This document shows positions 1-5,487 of a DNA stretch of 9,127 bases, in pieces. Both the position numbers and the translations under genes were made by a program. Where the stretch lies: assembly GCA_003489395.1 (NCBI GenBank), contig DNMN01000043.1:1-9127 (forward strand), read 5' to 3'. The notes under the pieces were generated by a model. The model saw only the letters and a list, made by a program, of their open reading frames with translations. It was not told where the DNA came from and ran no database searches. Numbering within the stretch: the first letter of the stretch is position 1; each line of letters begins with the position of its first letter. The stretch comes from Candidatus Yonathbacteria bacterium (GTDB lineage: Bacteria > Patescibacteriota > Minisyncoccia > Phycocordibacterales > UBA1550).

Positions 1-23
1 GTTCGAGCCCTGGTCGCGGAGCC
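1..23 (+). tRNA. 3' end of a tRNA gene (tRNA-Asn-like), partial; integration target
   Basis: The first 23 bases read as tRNA positions 53-75: G53, the T loop TTCGAGC, the 3' strand of the T stem CCTGG, the acceptor strand TCGCGGA, discriminator G73, then CC. The matching 5' acceptor strand would be TCCGCGA. U1:A72 with G73 is typical of bacterial tRNA-Asn, and some tRNA-Gln genes also fit. The anticodon lies outside the window, so the identity is inferred. The base after CC is C rather than A, so a CCA tail is not encoded after integration. The serine recombinase on the opposite strand reads directly into this sequence, as expected when an element has integrated at a tRNA 3' end and left the tRNA functional. 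Confidence 0.62.
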
Positions 24-1477
24 CGAATAAAACTTGTCTCGTTTGGGGAGTATTTTTGGCGCGCGGCGCGGAGCGCCGCGTAAGGGAATGGGGCGGTTTC
101 TTGGGCAATTCTCTTTTCCAAATGCAGGTTCGAGCCGAAGATTTTCCGGAGGGAGGATTTTTTGGAGGGGAGGTCTTTCGATTTCGCCGCTTCATCAAGT
201 AATGAAGCGTCCTTTACCCATGCTCGCATGGGTTCGAGCCAATATCCGGCGTTCCGTTCAAGAAGCGCCATGTGCTCCTCGACCGACTTCTTTTCGAGCA
301 CAAGAGTACGACGACGAGATAAGTAGTCGGCGCGCTCGATATCTTGTGCGATATATAAATCAGTGAGTCGGTCGAGTTTGCGGGAGATTTCGTGCATCCG
401 CTCTCGCAACTCTTGAACGGACGCAGAAGTATCATGCGAAGAAGTGAGCTCGTCCTCGGTGATGAGCTTCTCAAACTCCTTTTGCCACACTGATGGCATG
501 GCATAGCTTGCGAGCACATCGTCTATCTGCTCGACGAGCACTTCTTCGCGCGTATACGGCTGTGAGCACACGCCTTTCTTCTTGGTACAGCGATAGTAAG
601 TATGACCTTTCTGCACTTCGGCGGTGATCATACAGCCACACTCGGCGCAATGGAGAAGTCCGCAGAGCGCTTTCGGCTCCACTACGGCCTTTTGCGGATG
701 TCCGCGCTCCACAATCACTTTCTGCACCTTGTCGAACAATCGTTTCTCAATAATCGGCGTGTGCCGCCCTTCGTGTATTTCTCCGCCATACTTAAACAAG
801 CCGACATAGAACGGATTGGTGAGAATGAACTTCACACGATCTTTGTGAAAATGGAGGCCGCCGAAACTTCGCACGCCATTATCAAAAAGAAAATTAGAAA
901 CATCTTCGAGCCGCGAGTTACCTTTGGCGTACAATTCAAACGCCGCACGGATTATTTTTGATTTTTTCCGGTCAATTACGATAGTTTTCACTCGCACATC
1001 ATTGAGATAACCAACGGGCGCAGTTGAAGGAAACTCGCCATTTTTAACTTTCGCGCGAAGTCCACGTTTTACGTTGGAACTTAAATCACGGATGAACTGA
1101 TTCGCCATCCCGAACTCAACAGACATCATCAAAACATTGTCGGTCGGATAGTGGCTTCGGTCGTGCGTGAGAATGTGGCGGATGATGTTTTCCTGCAAAA
1201 GCCACTGTACCTGCCCGCCGTCCACCGGATTGCGTGCTAGGCGATCAAGTTTCCAACACACGATTCCTTGCGCATCGCCCTTTTGTATTCGCACCATCAT
1301 TTCGTTGAACACTGGACGGCCCGGCTGTTTCGCGCTCCGCTTCTCCACAAACTCCTCCGCGATTTCCAATCCTTCATGTTTGGCGAGCGAGCGAAGCTCG
1401 GCAAGTTGCGCTTCAATGGAAAGGACTTGCTTGTCCTCGACATCGGTACTTTTGCGAGCGTATAGAAAATATCGCAT
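1..1477 (-). CDS. large serine recombinase (integrase), 3' end beyond the window
   Basis: The frame starts at the ATG at 1477 and stays open for 492 codons to the window edge with no stop. The N-terminal resolvase domain (about 1-150) has YARKS with catalytic Ser10 and Arg8, and LDRLAR at 77-82. It is followed by a Recombinase domain (about 154-255), a zinc ribbon with Cys277, Cys280, Cys297 and Cys304, and a coiled-coil-rich tail from about 352. This order is standard for large serine integrases, which carry out site-specific integration and excision. The ATG lies 6 nt after a TATAAT box, so the message is probably leaderless. The tail crosses the att core at Ala486 (bases 20-22): codons 487-492 are antisense tRNA sequence, whereas the inverted copy at 2332-2548 ends differently. 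Family assignment is secure; the role in moving this element is inferred from position. Confidence 0.93.
   Translation of the reverse strand, partial: MRYFLYARKSTDVEDKQVLSIEAQLAELRSLAKHEGLEIAEEFVEKRSAKQPGRPVFNEMMVRIQKGDAQGIVCWKLDRLARNPVDGGQVQWLLQENIIRHILTHDRSHYPTDNVLMMSVEFGMANQFIRDLSSNVKRGLRAKVKNGEFPSTAPVGYLNDVRVKTIVIDRKKSKIIRAAFELYAKGNSRLEDVSNFLFDNGVRSFGGLHFHKDRVKFILTNPFYVGLFKYGGEIHEGRHTPIIEKRLFDKVQKVIVERGHPQKAVVEPKALCGLLHCAECGCMITAEVQKGHTYYRCTKKKGVCSQPYTREEVLVEQIDDVLASYAMPSVWQKEFEKLITEDELTSSHDTSASVQELRERMHEISRKLDRLTDLYIAQDIERADYLSRRRTLVLEKKSVEEHMALLERNAGYWLEPMRAWVKDASLLDEAAKSKDLPSKKSSLRKIFGSNLHLEKRIAQETAPFPYAALRAARQKYSPNETSFIRAPRPGLE
13..34. other. left attachment junction (attL-like) at the tRNA 3' end
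   Basis: The tRNA acceptor sequence up to AGCC (20-23) is followed by CGAATAAAAC, which is element sequence. The same element-side sequence reappears inverted at 2487-2500, where GGGCT is joined to a different sequence (ACATTATACG). Homology between the two loci stops exactly at base 20, which marks the crossover region as AGCC/GGGCT. The right end of the window carries the same AGCC (9124-9127). The exact crossover dinucleotide cannot be read from this window alone. Confidence 0.6.
20..177 (-). repeat. left-arm inverted repeat, copy 1 (recombinase 3' coding end)
   Basis: This 158-bp stretch encodes recombinase residues from about Lys434 to Ala486. It is repeated in inverted orientation at 2332-2500 (169 bp). 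The copies differ by a 1-bp and a 10-bp insertion in the second copy plus a few substitutions. It contains a perfect 8-bp GC stem (62-69 with 73-80) around a GGA triloop. It is interpreted as the P arm of the recombinase's attachment site. Confidence 0.88.
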
Positions 1478-1499
1478 GATTACATTATAATATAACAAT
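1478..1499. promoter_or_regulatory. divergent overlapping promoters for recombinase and membrane protein
   Basis: Only 22 bp separate the two divergent start codons. The plus strand has TATAAT at 1486-1491, 8 nt before the ATG at 1500. The minus strand has TATAAT at 1489-1484, 6 nt before the ATG at 1477. The two -10 boxes share bases, and no clear -35 or Shine-Dalgarno sequence is visible for either gene. At this spacing transcription would begin at or next to each ATG, so both messages are probably leaderless and the promoters mutually exclusive. The sequence TTACATTATA here matches one half of the operator at 2740-2773 with at most one change. Confidence 0.6.
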
Positions 1500-2285
1500 A
1501 TGAAAGAATACAGACTCAAGGCATGGGGAGAGGAATTTACCCTGAACAACAATAGCGGCAAGTTTGACCGTGCGGCGCAGGAAGTTGGTGACAAAGCGAC
1601 CCCTGAGGCATTCTTAGCTGCGTACGATAAATTTGCTGGTCTGATTTTGAATAAGGACGGAAAGAAAGTAGAGAACGGGATTTTCCAGAAGCGCTATTCA
1701 GAATGGAAAGACGAACAACCTCAATACGTAAAAACTCTTGAAGAAAGAGAACGTACCTTAGACACAGGCGAAGAAAGAACAATCGGGCTAATCTCAAAGC
1801 ACGTCGATCATAAACGCGCCTTTCTCGGTACATTGATGACAATTTCTGCGGCAGTGCTTGCGGGGTTATTTATTTTGTTTACCTCTAAAGATTCCGGTGC
1901 GTGCGTGAATACATTGGCTACGATAAGCGGCTTTGGCTTCGCTCTTTTTATTATTGCTTCGAGTGCTTATTTAGCTTTTCTCTTGGCACAAGAAAGTTTG
2001 TCGTTGGATAAGCATTTGCGATTTATCCAAAAAGCGAAAAAAGATTTTATCGCAAAAGTCGGTATTGATATTACAGACCTCGATAGCTATGAAAGATATA
2101 GAAAGCAAAAACATAAAGAAGAAGTAGACTTAAAACCGAAAGAGAGAGGGCTATGGGAAGGTTGGTTTGTTTTGGTAAGCATTCTTTTTGTTCTTTCTGC
2201 AATTTTGGTTTTTGTATTGTTCTTCTCTTCGCTGTTTGATGTTTGTTCGTGGTACGAGGGAGTTGCCACACAAGTGGCAAAATAG
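1500..2285 (+). CDS. three-helix membrane protein of unknown function
   Basis: This 261-residue protein is not one I recognise. A charged, soluble N-terminal region (1-105) has no signal peptide. Two hydrophobic segments follow at about 107-128 and 138-163, then a charged linker rich in Lys and Glu (170-218) and a third segment at about 221-246. An inner-membrane protein with a large cytoplasmic N-terminal domain is the simplest reading, with topology inferred. It starts at ATG 1500 just after a TATAAT box, with no ribosome-binding site. It sits alone between the recombinase and the remnant att site, so it travels with the recombinase module rather than the restriction operon. It may be cargo, for example exclusion or defence, or a helper of the element, but nothing in the sequence decides this. 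The downstream hairpin lacks a T run. Confidence 0.8.
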   Translation: MKEYRLKAWGEEFTLNNNSGKFDRAAQEVGDKATPEAFLAAYDKFAGLILNKDGKKVENGIFQKRYSEWKDEQPQYVKTLEERERTLDTGEERTIGLISKHVDHKRAFLGTLMTISAAVLAGLFILFTSKDSGACVNTLATISGFGFALFIIASSAYLAFLLAQESLSLDKHLRFIQKAKKDFIAKVGIDITDLDSYERYRKQKHKEEVDLKPKERGLWEGWFVLVSILFVLSAILVFVLFFSSLFDVCSWYEGVATQVAK

Positions 2286-2331
2286 TGCGCGCGAACTGGG
2301 TGGGTGGGTCAAGCGCACATAAAGAATTTGC

Positions 2332-2500
2332 AAGACCTCCCCTCCAAAAAAATCCTCCCTCCGGAAAATCTTCGGCTTTTGAATTCTTGAACCTGCATTT
2401 GGAAAAGAGAATTGTCCAAGAAACCGCCCCATTCCCTTACGCGGCGCTCCGCGCCGCGCGCCAAAAATACTCCCCAAACGAGACAAGTTTTATTCGGGCT
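2332..2500 (+). repeat. left-arm inverted repeat, copy 2
   Basis: This is the inverted partner of 20-177. It includes the same 8-bp GC stem (CGCGGCGC, TCC, GCGCCGCG) in the recombinase tail. It is joined at GGGCT (2496-2500) to the 241-bp right arm, so both arms meet here as they would in an unrecombined attP. Confidence 0.88.
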
Positions 2501-2527
2501 ACATTATACGACCAAGTTCGAACCTTC
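2480..2527 (+). other. internal attP-like site, inverted relative to the element ends
   Basis: The left arm (to 2500) and right arm (from 2497) meet here at GGGCT followed by ACATTATACGACCAAG. At the element's outer ends the same arms are separate: the left arm abuts the tRNA at 20-24 and the right arm ends at 9127. This is therefore the configuration expected of a circular or unintegrated form, preserved inside the element in the opposite orientation. Whether the recombinase can still use it is unknown. Confidence 0.6.
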
Positions 2528-2737
2528 TTCCAGTCGCAGAGCGACTGATGTCGCACGCGCCGCGCGCGTGGTGGCTTGGTACTTTTTCGTACGCTCCGAT
2601 TCCGTGGTGACTCGAACGCCGCCACGCGCGGAGTACCGCGCGTCCGCCCTCGCCCCGTTTCCGTTCTCCATGCTTTTTCTTTTTCGCGGGGGGATTCTTT
2701 TTGAAATTGAATGGGCGGAAACGGGGCTCGGTCGGGC
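2497..2737 (+). repeat. 241-bp right-arm inverted repeat, left copy
   Basis: By eye this is an exact reverse complement of 8887-9127 over 241 bp, with base p here pairing with base 11624-p. It is GC-rich compared with the operon it flanks. It is full of small palindromes: 2531-2537 with 2541-2547, 2624-2631 with 2636-2643, and 2653-2663 with 2716-2726. Reading frames within it are open on several strands only because of base composition. Its first bases form half of the attP-like site and its inner end stops 2 bp before the operator. Confidence 0.95.
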
Positions 2738-2739
2738 TA

Positions 2740-2773
2740 TTACCTTATACTGTAACATTCGTGTATAATGTAA
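2740..2773 (+). promoter_or_regulatory. promoter and probable operator of the restriction-modification operon
   Basis: A consensus -10 box, TATAAT, lies at 2764-2769, giving a start of transcription near 2776. It is embedded in an inverted repeat: TTACCTTATAC (2740-2750) and GTATAATGTAA (2763-2773) are complementary at 10 of 11 positions with a 12-bp spacer. The -35 region is poor. An 11-bp palindrome over the -10 box, just before a small HTH gene, is the usual layout for autoregulation by an XRE protein. Binding is inferred. Confidence 0.68.
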
Positions 2774-2794
2774 GTGCCTGCTATACTTTTAAAT

Positions 2795-3001
2795 ATGCAA
2801 AAGGAGTCGGCAAAGCTCGGTAAGAACCTGAAAAGGATTCGAGTTGAAAAAGGTATGTCGCAAGGCGATATTGTACGAGCACTCGGCGTTAGCCGAAGTT
2901 TTGTGAGTAATATTGAGAATGGCAAGACAAATCCAACGCTTTCGACCATTTCCAAATTAGCGAAAGCCCTTGGGGTTTCAAGCGACGAGCTTTTAAAATG
3001 A
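2795..3001 (+). CDS. small XRE-family HTH regulator, controller-protein-like
   Basis: This 68-residue protein is almost entirely one HTH_3 domain. The recognition region is MSQGDIVRALGVSRSFVSNI (21-40), followed by ENGKTNPTLSTISKLAKALG. The length and the position as first gene of a restriction-modification operon match controller (C) proteins, which delay or balance nuclease expression. The ATG at 2795 is preferred. An upstream GTG at 2774 would add 7 residues but lies before the expected transcription start. No Shine-Dalgarno sequence is visible. The stop is 4 bp before the next gene. It probably binds the inverted repeat at 2740-2773 to repress or activate its own operon. Similar half-sites near the recombinase start and at the att sites could be further targets. 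Confidence 0.88.
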   Translation: MQKESAKLGKNLKRIRVEKGMSQGDIVRALGVSRSFVSNIENGKTNPTLSTISKLAKALGVSSDELLK

Positions 3002-3005
3002 AAAT

Positions 3006-3779
3006 ATGGACTTATCACATTTAGACAAAAAATATTTCATAGATGCCCATATCTACAATTGTCCTTTTTGTAAAAGGAACAATGTTTCTTACGCGTTGAT
3101 CGATACTTTTTCTTTCCATTGGGGTGAAAATAAAACCTGCTATGGATATATTGTGAGATGTGATTCCAATGGGTGTGAAAAAACATCGATGCACCTTAGT
3201 TTCCAAGAACTAAGGGTATACAGTAGACACTCCGGTCATTCAAACCGTTTTATGGATGGCTTAGATATTGACGCGGCATTATTCTTTTCTCAACCGACTT
3301 CCTATTTCGTATTGGATAATCGAATTCCGGAAAAAGTTAGAGAACTTATTTATGAGGCGGAAAATAGCCGTAAATCTAATTATCTTGTTGGCGCATCGGC
3401 TTGCTTGAGAAAAGCAATCTACGAAATGCTTGAGCATGAAAAATCAATTGTCAAAAATCCAAAAACTGGATATGCCGATTATCAAGCGAGCATAAAAAGT
3501 CTCAAAGAAAAATTTACTAATGTTGCTTCTGAGCTTTTTGATGCGCTTGGACACACCCAAGAAATGGCAAGTGATAATGTGCATGAGGGATCATGGGAAG
3601 CATGGGACTCTCCTAAATTGAGATTCATTATTGAATTGACTAAGGCTACACTCCACGAGATGTATGTTGTACCGGAAGAAAGAAAGGAAAGATTGGGGCT
3701 TTTGGGTCAGATGAAATCTGCTTTTTCAAATTCAAAAAATCAGACAGAGAACATCGAAGAAAAGGAGGATGTAAAATAA
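3006..3779 (+). CDS. DUF4145-like protein with N-terminal zinc ribbon
   Basis: The 257-residue protein begins with a probable zinc ribbon: Cys19 and Cys22 (CPFC) and Cys52 and Cys57. The middle, about 98-220, resembles DUF4145: YFVLDNRIPEKVRELIYEAE is followed by a helical stretch with ACLRKAIYEML and by HTQEMASDNVHEGSW. The last 30 residues are charged and probably disordered. DUF4145 proteins recur beside restriction and other defence genes, but no biochemical role is established that I can cite. It lies 4 bp after the XRE gene and 4 bp before mod, so it is co-transcribed and may be an accessory part of this type III system. No signal peptide or membrane segment is seen. The family call rests on pattern recognition and should be treated as likely rather than certain. 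Confidence 0.72.
   Translation: MDLSHLDKKYFIDAHIYNCPFCKRNNVSYALIDTFSFHWGENKTCYGYIVRCDSNGCEKTSMHLSFQELRVYSRHSGHSNRFMDGLDIDAALFFSQPTSYFVLDNRIPEKVRELIYEAENSRKSNYLVGASACLRKAIYEMLEHEKSIVKNPKTGYADYQASIKSLKEKFTNVASELFDALGHTQEMASDNVHEGSWEAWDSPKLRFIIELTKATLHEMYVVPEERKERLGLLGQMKSAFSNSKNQTENIEEKEDVK
3761..3768 (+). promoter_or_regulatory. Shine-Dalgarno sequence for mod
   Basis: AAAGGAGG lies inside the end of the upstream gene, 15 nt before the ATG at 3784. It is the only strong ribosome-binding site in this operon. The spacing is longer than usual, but no better start codon lies nearer. Confidence 0.55.
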
Positions 3780-3783
3780 AGCT

Positions 3784-5487
3784 ATGGCAAAAAGAAATTA
3801 TCAAGATTGGTCAAAAGAAAAATTACTCCATGAGTATAAGGAGCTTTTGAAGCGTAAAAAATTCGGTATTGTTTGGGAAGACAAACTGGAAGATGTCGCC
3901 GAGCAGTGCAAAACTTCATTGCCAGTTTTGAAAGAAGAAAAGAAAAAAGATTTATCGGCAGACAATAATGATGTTACCCATATCATTATTGAGGGAGACA
4001 ATTACCACGCTCTGTCGGTTTTAAACTACACTCACAAAAGAAAGGTTGATGTAATCTACATTGATCCACCGTACAACACCGGAAATAAAAGCTGGAGATA
4101 CAACAACGATTTTGTAGATAAAGAAGATCGTTTTAGGCATAGTAAGTGGCTTTCTTTTATGAGCAAAAGGTTGCGTTTGGCAAAAAACCTACTCAAAGAA
4201 GACGGCGCTTTAATTTGTGCCGTTGATCACAACGAGCAAGAGGGGCTCGGTTTATTGCTCAAAGAAATATTTCCGGGCAAAGAAATTACTTGTATAACAG
4301 TCGTTCATAACCCACGCGGGATACAGGGGGATAATTTTGCCTACACGCATGAATTTGCCTATTTTGTTTATCCAAGCGGTAAATACATCAATCGAAAACA
4401 GCGCGCCGAGGAAGATGAGGAGTGGTCTAATCTTAGGAATTGGGGCGGAGAATCAACAAGAGAGTATGGAAAGTCATTATTTTACCCAATTTACTTTAAG
4501 AACGGCAGAGTTTCAAAAATTGGAGAAACTCCCGCCAATAACTTTCACCCCACAAAAGCATTTCGTCAGTTGAAAAATGGCGAATTAGAAATATGGCCTA
4601 TTGATAACAACAAGGTTGAACGAAAATGGCGCTACTCACGAGAAACCCTATCGGAGATTTTGGACTGTGTAAGAGTTTTTGAGGTGCGAAGAATACCACA
4701 AGTCCAATTACTCAAGTCAGAAGATCGTTATAAAACTGTTTGGGTTGATAGTAAATATGACGGAAACACATATGGCACTCAACTAGTCAAAGAAATTATA
4801 GGAAAAGATTTTCCATATCCAAAATCTCTGTACACAGTCAGAGATTGCATTGAGGCGGTAGCCGCTCAAAAGGAAAACGCAGTTATTTTGGATTTTTTTG
4901 CGGGTTCTGGCACAACAGGTCATGCGGTTTTAGAAATGAACAAAAAAAATGGCAGTCGCCAATTCATTCTTTGCACAAACAATGAAGATAATAATGGCAG
5001 TGGAACGAAGATTGCTCAAGATATTTGCTATCCAAGAATTAAGAATGTCATGCGCGGATATGTAGTGAAGGGAGAAAAAGTTAAGGGTCTTGGAGGTAAC
5101 TTAAAGTATTTTTCCACGGCGTTTGTAGACAATGTGAAAACTGATAATGATAAAAGAGTTTTTACTTCAAGATGTGCCGAAATGCTTTGTCTTGCGGAAG
5201 CAACTTTTGATGAAATGGTAAACAAAAAAGGTGCTTTTGCGATCTATGAGAATCAGAGGCAAATGACTGGTATAATTTATGATGAAGACGCAATTGCTGA
5301 TTTCAAAAAGGAAGCAAAGAAATACAAAAAACCTTTCGTGGTGTATGTCTTCAGTTACGACCATACATACAACGAAGAAGATTTTGTTGACTTAGAAAAT
5401 TTGAGAACGGTGAAGCCGATACCGGAAGTTATTTTGAATGTATATCGCAAGATATACAAAGAGCTTTATAAACCCCGCCACTTATGA
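3784..5487 (+). CDS. mod: type III restriction-modification system, Mod subunit (N6-adenine methyltransferase)
   Basis: The 567-residue protein transfers a methyl group from S-adenosylmethionine to adenine in the system's recognition site, and provides sequence recognition for the Mod-Res complex. Catalytic motif IV is DPPYNTG (94-100), inside VDVIYIDPPYNTGNKSW. The SAM-binding motif I is DFFAGSGTTGH (370-380), after the region that usually holds target recognition (about 170-340). DPPY before FxGxG defines the beta class, to which type III Mod enzymes belong. It is somewhat shorter than EcoP15I Mod (644 residues), and no motif is missing. Its TGA stop overlaps the res start codon as ATGA, so translation of the two subunits is probably coupled. 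The recognition sequence cannot be read from the protein. Confidence 0.93.
   Translation: MAKRNYQDWSKEKLLHEYKELLKRKKFGIVWEDKLEDVAEQCKTSLPVLKEEKKKDLSADNNDVTHIIIEGDNYHALSVLNYTHKRKVDVIYIDPPYNTGNKSWRYNNDFVDKEDRFRHSKWLSFMSKRLRLAKNLLKEDGALICAVDHNEQEGLGLLLKEIFPGKEITCITVVHNPRGIQGDNFAYTHEFAYFVYPSGKYINRKQRAEEDEEWSNLRNWGGESTREYGKSLFYPIYFKNGRVSKIGETPANNFHPTKAFRQLKNGELEIWPIDNNKVERKWRYSRETLSEILDCVRVFEVRRIPQVQLLKSEDRYKTVWVDSKYDGNTYGTQLVKEIIGKDFPYPKSLYTVRDCIEAVAAQKENAVILDFFAGSGTTGHAVLEMNKKNGSRQFILCTNNEDNNGSGTKIAQDICYPRIKNVMRGYVVKGEKVKGLGGNLKYFSTAFVDNVKTDNDKRVFTSRCAEMLCLAEATFDEMVNKKGAFAIYENQRQMTGIIYDEDAIADFKKEAKKYKKPFVVYVFSYDHTYNEEDFVDLENLRTVKPIPEVILNVYRKIYKELYKPRHL

Larger units (their letters stand above)
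2332..2548 (+). pseudogene. decayed 3' remnant of a second serine recombinase gene
   Basis: The plus strand carries only the last part of a recombinase gene, homologous to residues from about 434 of the recombinase at 1-1477. A 1-bp insertion and a 10-bp insertion break the upstream frame. Beyond them the frame is intact and nearly identical to the main gene as far as SFIRA. It then continues as TLYDQVRTFFQSQSD and stops at TGA 2546-2548. No catalytic, DNA-binding or zinc domain remains, and homology begins abruptly at 2332, so it is not a functional gene. Its value is that it shows how the recombinase gene ends when the att site is unrecombined. It may come from a related element that inserted or recombined here. 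Confidence 0.8.

Noticed and set aside
34..1490. Plus-strand open frames at 34-366, 602-961 and 1167-1490
   Set aside because: All are antisense to the recombinase, which has clear domains across the whole stretch.
2263..2280. Hairpin TTGCCAC/GTGGCAA at the end of the membrane-protein gene as a terminator
   Set aside because: The 7-bp stem lies inside the coding sequence and is not followed by a T run on either strand.
2504..2758. Minus-strand frame sharing a long identical protein segment with a plus-strand frame at 8842-9120
   Set aside because: The identity comes from the 241-bp inverted repeat. The translation is low-complexity and basic, and the frames differ outside the repeat, so this is repeated DNA rather than a duplicated gene.
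2774..2776. GTG as the start of the XRE gene
   Set aside because: It lies only 4 nt after the -10 box, before the expected transcription start. The ATG at 2795 gives a standard HTH protein.
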